64,000 nucleotides of DNA from Streptomyces sp. NBC_00094 (GCF_026343125.1 NZ_JAPEMB010000001.1:3725501-3789500), one strand, 5' to 3'. Positions 50,226 to 58,880 are shown, counted from the first letter of the stretch. Notes: generated by a model not told the origin, from the sequence alone. Numbers and translations are program-made.

Positions 50226-51188
50226 GTGAGCAGGCTCCAGGTCGTCAGCGGCAAGGGCGGTACCGGTAAGACGACGGTCGCCGCCGCCCTCGCGCTCGCC
50301 CTCGCGACGGAGGGGAAACGTACCCTCCTCGTCGAGGTCGAAGGCAGACAGGGCATCGCACAGCTCTTCGAGACGGAGTCGCTTCCGTACGAGGAACGCA
50401 AGATCGCCGTCGCCCCGGGCGGCGGCGAGGTGTACGCGCTGGCGATCGACGCCGAGCGCGCGCTCCTCGACTACCTCCAGATGTTCTACAAACTGGGCAG
50501 CGCGGGGCGGGCCCTGAAGAAGCTCGGCGCGATCGACTTCGCGACGACGATAGCCCCGGGGGTACGGGACGTCCTGCTGACCGGCAAGGCGTGCGAGGCG
50601 GTCCGGCGGCGCGAGAAGCACGGCGGCCACACCTACGACCACGTGGTCATGGACGCGCCGCCCACCGGCCGCATCACCCGCTTCCTCAACGTCAACGACG
50701 AGGTGGCGGGCCTGGCGAGGATCGGCCCGATACACAACCAGGCGCAGGCCGTCATGCGGGTCCTCAAGTCGCCCGAGACGGCGGTCCATCTGGTGACCCT
50801 CCTGGAGGAGATGCCGGTCCAGGAGACGGCCGACGGCATCGCGGAGCTCCGCGCGGCCGAACTGCCGGTGGGGCGGGTCGTGGTGAACATGGTCCGCCCG
50901 CACGTCCTCGACGGGGCGGCGGTACGGGCCGCCTCCGGCGACCACCGGGACGCGATCGCGCGGAGCCTGGCCTCCGTCGGCGTCACGGGCGGCACGCGCC
51001 TGGTCGAGCCGCTCCTCGACCAGGCGGCCGAGCACGCCCGGCGGGTGGAGCTGGAGCGCGAGCAGCGCGCGGTCCTGGACGGCATCGGCGTGCCCTCGTA
51101 CGAACTCCCCTTCCTGGGGGACGGCGGGGACATCGCGGGGCTCTACCGACTGGCGAAGGAACTGCGTAAGCAAGGGGTGGGCGCGTGA
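50226..51188 (+). CDS. ArsA/Get3-like ATPase, first of pair
   Basis: A 320-residue SIMIBI ATPase. The deviant Walker A is SGKGGTGKTTVAAALALAL, and YDHVVMDAPPTGRITRFL is the switch II region. It resembles the ArsA/TRC40 family, but no ArsB arsenite pump or metal-binding cysteine set is near. It is followed with a 4-base overlap by a second ATPase, suggesting a heterodimer. In S. coelicolor a similar pair also precedes wblA (recollection). Possible roles are membrane-protein targeting or a partner-switching ATPase. Confidence 0.88.
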   Translation: MSRLQVVSGKGGTGKTTVAAALALALATEGKRTLLVEVEGRQGIAQLFETESLPYEERKIAVAPGGGEVYALAIDAERALLDYLQMFYKLGSAGRALKKLGAIDFATTIAPGVRDVLLTGKACEAVRRREKHGGHTYDHVVMDAPPTGRITRFLNVNDEVAGLARIGPIHNQAQAVMRVLKSPETAVHLVTLLEEMPVQETADGIAELRAAELPVGRVVVNMVRPHVLDGAAVRAASGDHRDAIARSLASVGVTGGTRLVEPLLDQAAEHARRVELEREQRAVLDGIGVPSYELPFLGDGGDIAGLYRLAKELRKQGVGA

Positions 51189-52543
51189 CGGAGAAGCCGG
51201 CCGCCGAGAGCGGCCTCGACGCGGTCCCCGTCCTGGAGATCGACCCGCTCATCGACGACCTGGGCACCCGCATCATCGTCTGCTGCGGCGCCGGCGGGGT
51301 CGGCAAGACGACCACGGCGGCCGCCCTCGGCGTACGGGCGGCCGAGCGCGGCCGGCGGGTCGTCGTCCTCACCATCGACCCGGCGCGCCGGCTCGCGCAG
51401 TCGATGGGCATCGACTCCCTCGACAACACGCCCCGCAAGGTCGAGGGCATCAAGGCCTCCGATGGCGGCGAACTGCACGCCATGATGCTCGACATGAAGC
51501 GGACCTTCGACGAGATCGTCGAGGCGCACGCGGACCCCGGGCGGGCCCGGGCGATCCTGGAGAACCCCTTCTACCAGTCCTTGTCGGCCGGATTCGCCGG
51601 TACGCAGGAGTACATGGCGATGGAGAAGCTGGGCCAGCTCCGGGCGCGCGACGAGTGGGACCTGATCGTGGTCGACACGCCGCCGTCCCGCTCCGCCCTG
51701 GACTTCCTGGACGCGCCGAAGCGGCTCGGGTCCTTCCTCGACGGGAAGTTCATCAAGCTGCTCATGGCCCCGGCGAAGGTGGGCGGCCGGGCCGGCATGA
51801 AGTTCCTGAACGTCGGCATGTCGATGATGACGGGGACGCTCGGGAAGCTGCTCGGGGGTCAGTTCCTCAAGGACGTGCAGACCTTCGTGGCGGCGATGGA
51901 CACGATGTTCGGCGGTTTCCGGACCCGCGCCGACGCCACGTACCGACTGCTCCAGGCCCCGGGCACGGCGTTCCTCGTCGTCGCCACGCCGGAGCGGGAC
52001 GCGCTGCGCGAAGCCGCGTACTTCGTGGAGCGGCTGGCCGCCGAGGCGATGCCACTGGCCGGTCTCGTCCTCAACCGTGTCCACGGCAGCGGTGCCGCCG
52101 GCCTCTCGGCCGAGCGGGCGCGGGCCGCCGCGGAAAATCTTGACGAGGGGCGCATGACGGATCAGGCGGGCGGGAAGACTGCACGGAGTGGCTCCCCGGC
52201 CACGTCGCCCGAGCTGTCAGACCTCGCCACCGCCGCCGCATCTTCTTCCGTATCCCCGGCTGCCCCCACAGCCGAACCGGCCGCACAGCGCACAGCCGCA
52301 GACACCGTCACAGAGGCGGACACAGACACGGACGTACGACATCTCACCGCGGGACTCCTACGCCTGCATGCCGAGCGCATGCGGGTGCTCGCGCGTGAGC
52401 AGCGCACGCGGAACCGCTTCACCGCCCTCCACCCCGAGGTGGCGGTGGTCGAAGTGGCCGCCCTGCCCGGCGATGTGCACGACCTCGCCGGGCTGCGGGC
52501 CATCGGTGACCGGCTCACGACCGGGCATACGCCCTCGACCTGA
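51185..52543 (+). CDS. ArsA/Get3-like ATPase, second of pair
   Basis: A 452-residue protein. Walker A is CCGAGGVGKTTTAAALG, then VVVLTIDPARRLAQSMG, a TRC40-type segment LHAMMLDMKRTFDEIVEAHA, and switch II WDLIVVDTPPSRSALDFLDAP. A disordered Ala/Ser/Pro/Thr insertion (residues about 330-385) splits the C-terminal helical part. The GTG start overlaps the first ATPase. The hydrophobic helical stretch rich in Met and Gly (GGRAGMKFLNVGMSMMTGTLGKLLGG) resembles the client-binding groove region of Get3 proteins. Its end faces wblA. Confidence 0.88.
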   Translation: MTEKPAAESGLDAVPVLEIDPLIDDLGTRIIVCCGAGGVGKTTTAAALGVRAAERGRRVVVLTIDPARRLAQSMGIDSLDNTPRKVEGIKASDGGELHAMMLDMKRTFDEIVEAHADPGRARAILENPFYQSLSAGFAGTQEYMAMEKLGQLRARDEWDLIVVDTPPSRSALDFLDAPKRLGSFLDGKFIKLLMAPAKVGGRAGMKFLNVGMSMMTGTLGKLLGGQFLKDVQTFVAAMDTMFGGFRTRADATYRLLQAPGTAFLVVATPERDALREAAYFVERLAAEAMPLAGLVLNRVHGSGAAGLSAERARAAAENLDEGRMTDQAGGKTARSGSPATSPELSDLATAAASSSVSPAAPTAEPAAQRTAADTVTEADTDTDVRHLTAGLLRLHAERMRVLAREQRTRNRFTALHPEVAVVEVAALPGDVHDLAGLRAIGDRLTTGHTPST

Positions 52544-52569
52544 GCCCCTGTCCCCGTACGCGTCGGGGT

Positions 52570-52914
52570 CTATCCGACCGCGGCGTACGCCTCGTACGTC
52601 GCGTCGTCCTCGATCGCCACGGGCAGCAGGCCCGCACCGCGCTCGTACTCCGTCCGCGCGGTCTCCAGGAGCCGGCGCCACGAGGTGACGGTCGGCCGTC
52701 GGCGCAGCAGGGCGCGGCGCTCTCGCTCCGTCATGCCACCCCACACGCCGAACTCCACGCGGTTGTCGAGGGCGTCGGCGAGGCACTCGGTCCGCACCGG
52801 ACATCCGGTGCACACCGCCTTTGCCCTGTTCTGTGCCGCTCCCTGCACGAAAAGTTCATCCGGATCGGTAGTGCGGCAGGCCGCCTGCGCACTCCAGTCA
52901 GCTACCCAGCCCAT
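52570..52914 (-). CDS. wblA: WhiB-like regulator WblA
   Basis: A 114-residue iron-sulfur regulator that represses antibiotic production and promotes aerial growth in Streptomyces. Four cysteines (AACRTT, and C-x2-C-x5-C in CTGCPVRTEC) hold a 4Fe-4S cluster; the GVWGGMTERERR turn and basic tail bind sigma factor and DNA. I start at the ATG giving MGWVADWSAQAACR, as in S. coelicolor; an upstream GTG would add 19 residues without a good ribosome site. It is divergent from ponA across about 400 bases and convergent with the ArsA-like pair. Confidence 0.94.
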   Translation of the reverse strand: MGWVADWSAQAACRTTDPDELFVQGAAQNRAKAVCTGCPVRTECLADALDNRVEFGVWGGMTERERRALLRRRPTVTSWRRLLETARTEYERGAGLLPVAIEDDATYEAYAAVG

Positions 52915-53330
52915 ACCGGCGCCGTCCTCTCCCGAATCGAGGCTCCCCCACGGCGGCAGCGGCATATTCACCGCTGCCAGTTGGGACGTTACGGAAGGTA
53001 GGCACAGCGCAACACCCCCTTCGGGCCCAATCTTGAATGGCCCGAACGGACTATGCGTACGCGTCAGATCACCCAGGGGAGTGATCGAAGGACATGCGTG
53101 TGATAGGGGACATATCCAGCGAATATGCCCTTACTTGCCGGAGCCACTTCGGGCACCGAGTGACGCATGAGCCGGAAACGGACACGAGCTTCCCGCGTTT
53201 CGGGGTCACGGGAATTCACGCCGAAGTCACGCACGGGTCTTGATGCGAGACCACACTGCTGTGACAGTTGTGAGCAGCTTAGGCCAAGGCATATACGCGT
53301 GTCCGGCGAATGAGAACGTAGGCTGCCCCC
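52915..53330. other. Long divergent regulatory region of wblA and ponA
   Basis: No gene is seen in 416 bases. It contains a GATCAC/GTGATC dyad (53067-53072 and 53081-53086) and an A+T-richer zone with GGGACATATCCAGCGAATATGCCC. The length suits the complex control reported for wblA. The ponA promoter sits at the right end. Confidence 0.5.
53268..53297 (+). promoter_or_regulatory. Putative ponA promoter
   Basis: TTGTGA (53268-53273) and TATACG (53292-53297) with an 18-base spacer, 33 bases before the ponA ATG. Confidence 0.5.
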
Positions 53331-55559
53331 ATGGCAAAGAAGCGCTCGGGCGGTGGTCTGACCGGGACCCAGCAGGCCGCCAAGTTCCTCGGTGTCAGTG
53401 TGCTCGCAGGAGCCGTGCTGGCGGGCATCGCCCTGCCCGCGGCCGGAGCACTCGGACTCGCCGCGAAGGGCACGGTCGAGGGGTTCGACGAGATCCCCTC
53501 CAACCTGAAGACCCCGCCGCTGAGTCAGCGCACCACCATCCTCGACGCCGAAGGCGGTCTCATCGCCACGGTGTACTCGCGGGACCGGAAGGTCGTCCCG
53601 CTGGACAAGATCTCCCCGTACATGCAGAAGGCGATCGTCGCGATCGAGGACGGACGCTTCTACGAGCACGGGGCGATCGACCTCAAGGGTGTGCTGCGCG
53701 CGATCAACCGCAACGCGCAGTCGGGCGGTGTCGCGCAGGGCGCGTCCACCCTCACCCAGCAGTACGTGAAGAACGTCTTCGTCGAGGAGGCGGGTGACGA
53801 CCCCGAGAAGGTCGCGCAGGCCACCCAGCAGACCATCGGCCGCAAGGTCCGCGAGCTGAAGTTCGCGATCCAGGTCGAGGAGGAGCTGGGCAAGAAGAAG
53901 ATCCTGGAGAACTACCTCAACATCACGTTCTTCGGGCAGCAGGCCTACGGCATCGAGGCCGCCTCCCAGCGGTACTTCTCCAAGCGCGCCGCCGACCTGA
54001 CCCTGGGCGAGGCGGCGATGATGGCCGGTCTCGTCCAGTCGCCGAGCCGCTACGACCCGATCAACGACATCCAGGAAGCCACGAAGCGCCGCAACGTGGT
54101 CCTCCAGCGGATGGCCGACGTGAAGGACATCAGCCAGGCGGAGGCGGACAAGGCGAAGGCCGCTCCGCTCAAGCTGAAGGTCAAGACGCCGAAGAACGGC
54201 TGCATCACCGCCGTCGACGGCGCCGGCTTCTTCTGCGACTACGTCCGCAAGACGATCCTCAGCGACCCGACCTTCGGGAAGACGGCCGAGGAGCGGCAGA
54301 AGCTGTGGAACCTCGGCGGTCTCACCGTCAAGACCACGCTCGACCCGCGCGCGCAGGCCGCCGCCAACGAGGCCGCCGTCGCGAAGATCAACAAGGACGA
54401 CCCGGTCGCCGCCTCGGTGGTGCAGGTCCAGCCCCGCACCGGCCGGATCCTGTCGATGGGCCAGTCCCGCCCGTACGGCCTGGACCAGAAGCAGCACCAG
54501 ACCACGCTCAACCTCGCCGTCGGCAGCAAGATGGGCGGCACCACGTACGGCTTCCAGGTCGGCTCGACCTTCAAGCCGATCACGGCCGCGGCGGCGCTGG
54601 AGAAGGGCCTGAGCCCGGCGCAGACCTTCGACACCCCGTGGAAGATCCACATCCCGGAGAGCGACTACACCCGCTGCGACGGGAAGCCTGCCGGGTACGC
54701 CGACTGGGAGATCGGAAACGAGCTCGAGTCGGAAAAGGGCATGTACGACATGACGAGTGCCCTCGGCAAGTCCATCAACACCTACTTCGCGAAGCTCGAG
54801 CAGATGGCGGGCCTCTGCGAGACGATCACGATGGCGAAGAAGGTCGGGTACGAGCGCGAGCTCGGCAAGAAGCTCCAGCAGCTGCCGTCCGTCACCCTCG
54901 GCGCCCAGGAGAGCACCCCGCTCGACATGGCGAGCGCCTACGCGACCTTCGCCAACCGGGGCATCTACTGCACCCCGGTCGCCATCGAGTCGGTCAGGGC
55001 CGCCAACGGCGACAAGCTGAACGTGCCGCAGACCAAGTGCACGCGGGCCATGAGCGACCGCACCGCCGACATGATCAACCAGATGCTCAAGGGCGTCGTC
55101 GAGGACGGTACGGGCCAGAAGGCAGGCCTCAGCGACCGCGACAACGCGGGCAAGACCGGTACGACCAACGACCGCAAGGACGCCTGGTTCGTCGGCTACA
55201 CCCCGAACCTCTCCACCGCCGTCTGGGTCGGTGACGACGTCGGCGAGAAGAAGTCGATGTACGACATCACCATCGGCGGCGAGTTCTACGACAAGGTCTG
55301 TGGTGGCTGCCTCCCCGGCCCGATCTGGCGGATCGCGATGACCGGCGCCCTGAACGCCTCCGAGACGCCGGGCTTCACCCCCATCGCCGTACCGCGGGCC
55401 AAGCCCAAGGAGGAGAAGAAGGAAGGCGACAAGCCGAAGAAGCCGGGCGACGCCAAGCCGGGCGACACGAAGCCGCCGACCGACCCCTTCCCCGGGATCA
55501 CGCTCCCGCCGGACCTGATCGGCGGCGGTGACGGCGGCCGCGGCCGCGGAAACCGCTGA
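53331..55559 (+). CDS. ponA: Bifunctional penicillin-binding protein 1A
   Basis: A 742-residue class A PBP that polymerises and crosslinks peptidoglycan. A short basic N-terminus and one membrane helix (about 18-45) precede the glycosyltransferase domain, with catalytic Glu in AIEDGRFYEHGAID and QGASTLTQQYVKN. The transpeptidase domain has Ser412 in GSTFKP, the SxN motif region and Lys608 in KTGTTNDRKDAW. The C-terminus is a Lys/Pro/Gly-rich tail (PKKPGDAKPGDTKPP). Extra cysteines in the transpeptidase domain (CITAVDGAGFFC, CGGC) suggest disulfides. The promoter is likely shared control with wblA. Confidence 0.95.
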   Translation: MAKKRSGGGLTGTQQAAKFLGVSVLAGAVLAGIALPAAGALGLAAKGTVEGFDEIPSNLKTPPLSQRTTILDAEGGLIATVYSRDRKVVPLDKISPYMQKAIVAIEDGRFYEHGAIDLKGVLRAINRNAQSGGVAQGASTLTQQYVKNVFVEEAGDDPEKVAQATQQTIGRKVRELKFAIQVEEELGKKKILENYLNITFFGQQAYGIEAASQRYFSKRAADLTLGEAAMMAGLVQSPSRYDPINDIQEATKRRNVVLQRMADVKDISQAEADKAKAAPLKLKVKTPKNGCITAVDGAGFFCDYVRKTILSDPTFGKTAEERQKLWNLGGLTVKTTLDPRAQAAANEAAVAKINKDDPVAASVVQVQPRTGRILSMGQSRPYGLDQKQHQTTLNLAVGSKMGGTTYGFQVGSTFKPITAAAALEKGLSPAQTFDTPWKIHIPESDYTRCDGKPAGYADWEIGNELESEKGMYDMTSALGKSINTYFAKLEQMAGLCETITMAKKVGYERELGKKLQQLPSVTLGAQESTPLDMASAYATFANRGIYCTPVAIESVRAANGDKLNVPQTKCTRAMSDRTADMINQMLKGVVEDGTGQKAGLSDRDNAGKTGTTNDRKDAWFVGYTPNLSTAVWVGDDVGEKKSMYDITIGGEFYDKVCGGCLPGPIWRIAMTGALNASETPGFTPIAVPRAKPKEEKKEGDKPKKPGDAKPGDTKPPTDPFPGITLPPDLIGGGDGGRGRGNR

Positions 55560-55592
55560 ACCGCGCGATCCGCTGAAACACTGAAGCGCTGA

Positions 55593-55636
55593 TACGAGGA
55601 AGGGCGCCCCACTCCGGTGGGGCGCCCTTCCTCGTA
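55593..55636. terminator. Bidirectional terminator between ponA and the YqeY gene
   Basis: Perfect 20-bp arms (55593-55612 and 55617-55636, TACGAGGAAGGGCGCCCCAC and complement) with a TCCG loop. Confidence 0.92.
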
Positions 55637-55653
55637 CGTACTCGGCGGACGGA

Positions 55654-56118
55654 TCAGCCCGCGAGCAGCTTCTTCACGGAGGCGGCGACGCGGCCGCCCT
55701 CGGCCTGCCCGGCCACCTTCGGGTTCACGATCTTCATGACGGCGCCCATGGCACGCGGCCCCTCGGCACCCGCCGCCTTCGCCTCCTCGACGGCCGCCGC
55801 GACGATCCCGTCGAGCTCCTCGTCGCTGAGCTGCTTCGGCAGGTACGCGTCGAGGAGGACGCCCTCCGCCCGCTCCCGCTCGGCGGACTCGGTGCGGCCG
55901 CCCTGGGCGAAGGCGTCCGCGGCCTCGCGGCGCTTCTTCGCCTCCTTGGCGATCACCTTCAGCACCTCGTCGTCGGAAAGTTCGCGCTTGGACTTGCCCG
56001 CGACCTCCTCCATGGTGATCGCGGTGATGGTCAGCCGCAGGGTCGAGGAACGCAGTTCGTCGCGCCCCCTGATCGCGGCGTCGAGGTCGGCCTTGAGCTT
56101 CTCCTTGAGCGTGGTCAT
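55654..56118 (-). CDS. GatB/YqeY domain protein
   Basis: A 154-residue soluble helical protein. It has the YqeY pattern (MTTLKEKLKADLDAAIRGRD, then LPKQLSDEELDGIVAAAVEEAKAAG and MGAVMKIVNPKVAGQAEGGRVAASVKKLL), the C-terminal helical domain seen in GatB. It may act with tRNA or amidotransferases, but the function of stand-alone forms is unknown. The start is the ATG at MTTLKEKL. It is divergent from the phosphoesterase gene. Confidence 0.9.
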   Translation of the reverse strand: MTTLKEKLKADLDAAIRGRDELRSSTLRLTITAITMEEVAGKSKRELSDDEVLKVIAKEAKKRREAADAFAQGGRTESAERERAEGVLLDAYLPKQLSDEELDGIVAAAVEEAKAAGAEGPRAMGAVMKIVNPKVAGQAEGGRVAASVKKLLAG

Positions 56119-56192
56119 GGGGTCAAGTGTGGCAGGTGCCCCACCCCACCCGCCCGCACATTTCCGCCCGTCGGGTCTGCGACGATGGTGCG

Positions 56193-57131
56193 ATGCGCGC
56201 ACGGTACGGGATCCCCCTGAAGATCACGGCAGGCCTCACGGCGACGGCTGCGGCCGGACTCGTCTACGCGGCCGGCTTCGAGGCCCGCTCCTTCCGGCTC
56301 CGCCGCGTGACCGTGCCCGTCCTCCCGCGCGGCATGCGCGACCTGCGGGTCCTTCAGGTCTCCGACATCCACATGGTCAGCGGCCAGGGCAAGAAGCGGG
56401 CCTGGCTCCAGTCGCTCGCCGGCCTCCGCCCGGACTTCGTCGTCAACACCGGCGACAACCTCTCCGACCCCGACGCCGTGCCGGAGGTCCTGGACGCGCT
56501 CGGCCCGCTGATGGAGTTCCCGGGCGTGTACGTCTTCGGCTCCAACGACTACTACGGACCCCGGCTGCGCAACCCCGCCCGGTACCTGAGGGAGAAGGCC
56601 CAGGGCCGTCACGGCCTCAACGGCAACAAGCCCGTCGTCGGCGCCGTCCACAACCCGTGGGAGGGCATGCGGGACGCCTTCGACGCGGCCGGCTGGGTGA
56701 ACCTCACCAACACGCGCGGCACGCTCAAACTGCCCGAGGCCCAGCTGGCCTTCACCGGCCTCGACGACCCGCACATCAAGCGCGACCGGTACGAGCGCGT
56801 GGCCGGCGGCCCCGACACCGCGGCCGACTTCACGATGGGCGTCGTCCACGCCCCGTACCTGCGCTCCCTCGACGCCTTCACGGCGGACGGCTACGAGCTG
56901 ATCCTCGCCGGACACACCCACGGCGGACAGCTGTGCATCCCCTTCTACGGGGCGCTCGTCACCAACTGCGACCTGGACACCGACCGGGTGAAGGGGCTGT
57001 CGACCCACACGGTCGGCGACCGGAACTCCTACCTGCACGTCTCGGCCGGCTGCGGCACGAACCGGTTCACCCCGGTCCGCTTCGCCTGCCCGCCGGAGGT
57101 CACCCTGCTCACGCTGACGGCCCGCGCCTGA
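56193..57131 (+). CDS. Membrane-associated metallophosphoesterase
   Basis: A 312-residue protein with an N-terminal hydrophobic helix (ITAGLTATAAAGLVYAAGF) and a calcineurin-like domain. The metal motifs are LQVSDIHMV, VVNTGDNLSD, YVFGSNDYYG (the usual N-H is N-D here) and LAGHTHGGQLC. The replacement of His by Asp after the Asn is notable for the family, where GNHD/E is usual. It resembles YkuE/UshA-like membrane phosphoesterases. Substrate not known. Confidence 0.9.
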   Translation: MRARYGIPLKITAGLTATAAAGLVYAAGFEARSFRLRRVTVPVLPRGMRDLRVLQVSDIHMVSGQGKKRAWLQSLAGLRPDFVVNTGDNLSDPDAVPEVLDALGPLMEFPGVYVFGSNDYYGPRLRNPARYLREKAQGRHGLNGNKPVVGAVHNPWEGMRDAFDAAGWVNLTNTRGTLKLPEAQLAFTGLDDPHIKRDRYERVAGGPDTAADFTMGVVHAPYLRSLDAFTADGYELILAGHTHGGQLCIPFYGALVTNCDLDTDRVKGLSTHTVGDRNSYLHVSAGCGTNRFTPVRFACPPEVTLLTLTARA

Positions 57132-57148
57132 CCACCTACGGTGGGGGA

Positions 57149-57895
57149 ATGCTCACGCCTCACTCCGCCGACTCCTCGTCCGTGCCGGCCTCCGCCGTCA
57201 TACCCCCCGCCCTGCGCCGCCCCTACGCAGCGGCGTTCCGGGGCCTGATCGCGCTGTGCGCGGCGACGGGCCTCGTCATCGAGTGCGTCCACGGGAACGT
57301 GTTCGTCGTCCTGAGCTTCTTCACGATCTGGTCGAACATCCTGGTCGCCGTGGTGTTCGGCTGGGGTGCCCTCCGCGCCTGGAACCGCCGCCCGCCACTC
57401 CCCGCCCTGTGGACCGGCGGCGCCCTGCTCTGCATCACGGTCGTCGGCCTCGTCTTCCACCTGGTCCTCGACAACGAGGCGAGCGAGTTCAACCAGGCCG
57501 CCGAGATCGCCCGCCTGACCGGCGCGAAGGCCGTCGCCAACCAGCTCCTGCACACGGTCACCCCGATCGGCGCGGTGCTCGACTTCCTCCTCCTCACCCT
57601 CCCCGGCGCCCTCCGCTGGCGCCACGCCGCCCAGTGGCTCGCGGCCCCCGGCCTCTACTTCGCCTTCGCCCTGGTCCGCGGCGAGCTGATCTCCCCGGAC
57701 GCCCCGACCCGCTACACGTACCCGTTCCTCGACGTCACCGCCCACGGCTACGACGGCGTCCTCACCAACGCCGTCGTGCTGGGCGCGGGCTTCTACGTCC
57801 TGGGCCTGGCGATCGTCGCTCTCGATCGTGTCCGACCTGCGGTGCGGCTCTCCGAAAACCGGATTTCTCCTCAGAGCGCGCGTGGGCTAAAGTAA
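57149..57895 (+). CDS. Pr6Pr-family six-helix membrane protein
   Basis: A 248-residue protein with six to seven hydrophobic segments and the family motif SFFTIWSNILVAVVFG. Further segments include HTVTPIGAVLDFLLL and YFAFALVRGELISPDAPTRYTYPFLDV. Pr6Pr proteins are widespread in actinobacteria and have no assigned function. A TACGGT element 6 bases before ATG may allow leaderless expression. The 3' end is richer in A+T and probably carries the tRNA promoter. Confidence 0.85.
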   Translation: MLTPHSADSSSVPASAVIPPALRRPYAAAFRGLIALCAATGLVIECVHGNVFVVLSFFTIWSNILVAVVFGWGALRAWNRRPPLPALWTGGALLCITVVGLVFHLVLDNEASEFNQAAEIARLTGAKAVANQLLHTVTPIGAVLDFLLLTLPGALRWRHAAQWLAAPGLYFAFALVRGELISPDAPTRYTYPFLDVTAHGYDGVLTNAVVLGAGFYVLGLAIVALDRVRPAVRLSENRISPQSARGLK

Positions 57896-57933
57896 GCGAT
57901 GTCGCCGCGACGTGAAGAACAGAGCAGCGACAT

Positions 57934-58007
57934 CGGGGTGTAGCGCAGCTTGGCAGCGCGCTTCGTTCGGGACGAAGAGGTCGTGGGTTCAAATCCCGCC
58001 ACCCCGA
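57934..58007 (+). tRNA. tRNA-Pro(CGG)
   Basis: A 74-base cloverleaf. The acceptor CGGGGTG pairs with CACCCCG, discriminator A; the D arm is TAGCGCAGCTTGGCAGCGC, the anticodon stem CTTCG/CGAAG has loop TTCGGGA (anticodon CGG), and the T arm is GTGGGTTCAAATCCCGC. CCA is not encoded. It reads the common CCG proline codon. Confidence 0.97.
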
Positions 58008-58024
58008 CAGCCGTAAGACCAGGT

Positions 58025-58060
58025 CAGGGGCCTGATCCGCGAAAGCGGGTCAGGCCCCTG
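58025..58060. terminator. Terminator after tRNA-Pro
   Basis: Sixteen-base arms (58025-58040 CAGGGGCCTGATCCGC and 58045-58060) with a GAAA loop and one G-U pair. It lies between the tRNA and the convergent SHOCT-protein gene and can serve both. Confidence 0.88.
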
Positions 58061-58082
58061 AGTGGTTTCCGGAGGGCGGTGG

Positions 58083-58364
58083 TCACGAGGCGAGGATCCG
58101 GCTCTTCTGAGTCGCGAACTCCTCCTCGGTCAGTACGCCTTGTTCCTTCAGCTGTCCGAGTTCCTTGAGCTGCTCGAGCTTGTTGCTCATGTCGTCGACC
58201 GGTGCGGCGGGCGCCGGCGCCGGGGGTGCCGGTGCACGCTGTTCGGGTGCCGGTTCCTGCTGGGCCCAGCGTCCCGCCTGGCGCCGTGAGACCCGGTTGG
58301 AGACCGCGGTCGCCGTCCCGGCCACCACGGCGGTGCGTGCCACCCCTCGAAGAAGTCCTGGCAT
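58083..58364 (-). CDS. SHOCT-domain protein
   Basis: A 93-residue protein. A short N-terminal segment (LLRGVARTAVVAGTATAVSNRVSRR) is weakly hydrophobic, then comes a Pro/Ala-rich linker, and a C-terminal SHOCT helix pair (LEQLKELGQLKEQGVLTEEEFATQKSRIL). It is paired with the DUF6325 gene, a combination often seen in actinobacteria. Probably a membrane-proximal oligomerising adaptor; function unproved. Confidence 0.88.
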   Translation of the reverse strand: MPGLLRGVARTAVVAGTATAVSNRVSRRQAGRWAQQEPAPEQRAPAPPAPAPAAPVDDMSNKLEQLKELGQLKEQGVLTEEEFATQKSRILAS

Positions 58365-58418
58365 GTCGGTCCTCCTTGTTTCTGCCGAGTGAGTCCGCCC
58401 GCTCGGACATCGGGGGCG

Positions 58419-58880
58419 TCAGGCAGCGGGCCTGTCACCCTCTGCCGCCTCCGCGGCTTCGAGCGAGGCCAGGAGGGCTTGTACGGGGATGCGTCCGCCC
58501 GCGACGAGTTGTGCACCGCCGCGCCGCAGGGCTCGCGCGAGGGGCGCGGCCCAAAGGTTCTCGTACACCAGGATTCCGGCCGCGTTGCCGGGTTCCAGCG
58601 CCATCCCTGCCTCGTCGAGGTCGCTCTGGCCCAGAAGCCCGGACGAAGCACCCTCGAACACGGACAGGTCGAGCCGGCCGTCACCGTCCAGATCCGCCAG
58701 CTCCAGAGCGACGACACTCCCGTCGTCGTCCTTCCGTACGAACAGGAGGTCGAGAACGCGGATGACGCCGCGGTCCACCAGGTCGAGCAACAGGGGGAAG
58801 CCCTCACCCGTCATGCGGTTACCCGGGAACTCGATGACCAGGAAGTCGACCGGTCCCATGTCTTCGATTACGTCGCTCAT
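58419..58880 (-). CDS. DUF6325/DUF1269-like protein
   Basis: A 153-residue acidic protein. It begins DMGPVDFLVIEFPGNRMTGEGF and has the aspartate-rich region LADLDGDGRLDLSVFEGASSGLL and GILVYENLWAAPLARALRRGG, typical of DUF6325. The DLDGDGRLD stretch looks like a calcium-binding loop. The start is the ATG at MSDVIEDMG. It lies 54 bases before the SHOCT gene and is probably co-transcribed. Confidence 0.85.
   Translation of the reverse strand: MSDVIEDMGPVDFLVIEFPGNRMTGEGFPLLLDLVDRGVIRVLDLLFVRKDDDGSVVALELADLDGDGRLDLSVFEGASSGLLGQSDLDEAGMALEPGNAAGILVYENLWAAPLARALRRGGAQLVAGGRIPVQALLASLEAAEAAEGDRPAA

Noticed and set aside
57934..58007. tRNA gene as attachment site of an integrated element
   Set aside because: No integrase gene or duplicated tRNA 3' end was seen downstream; the flanks are ordinary core genes.
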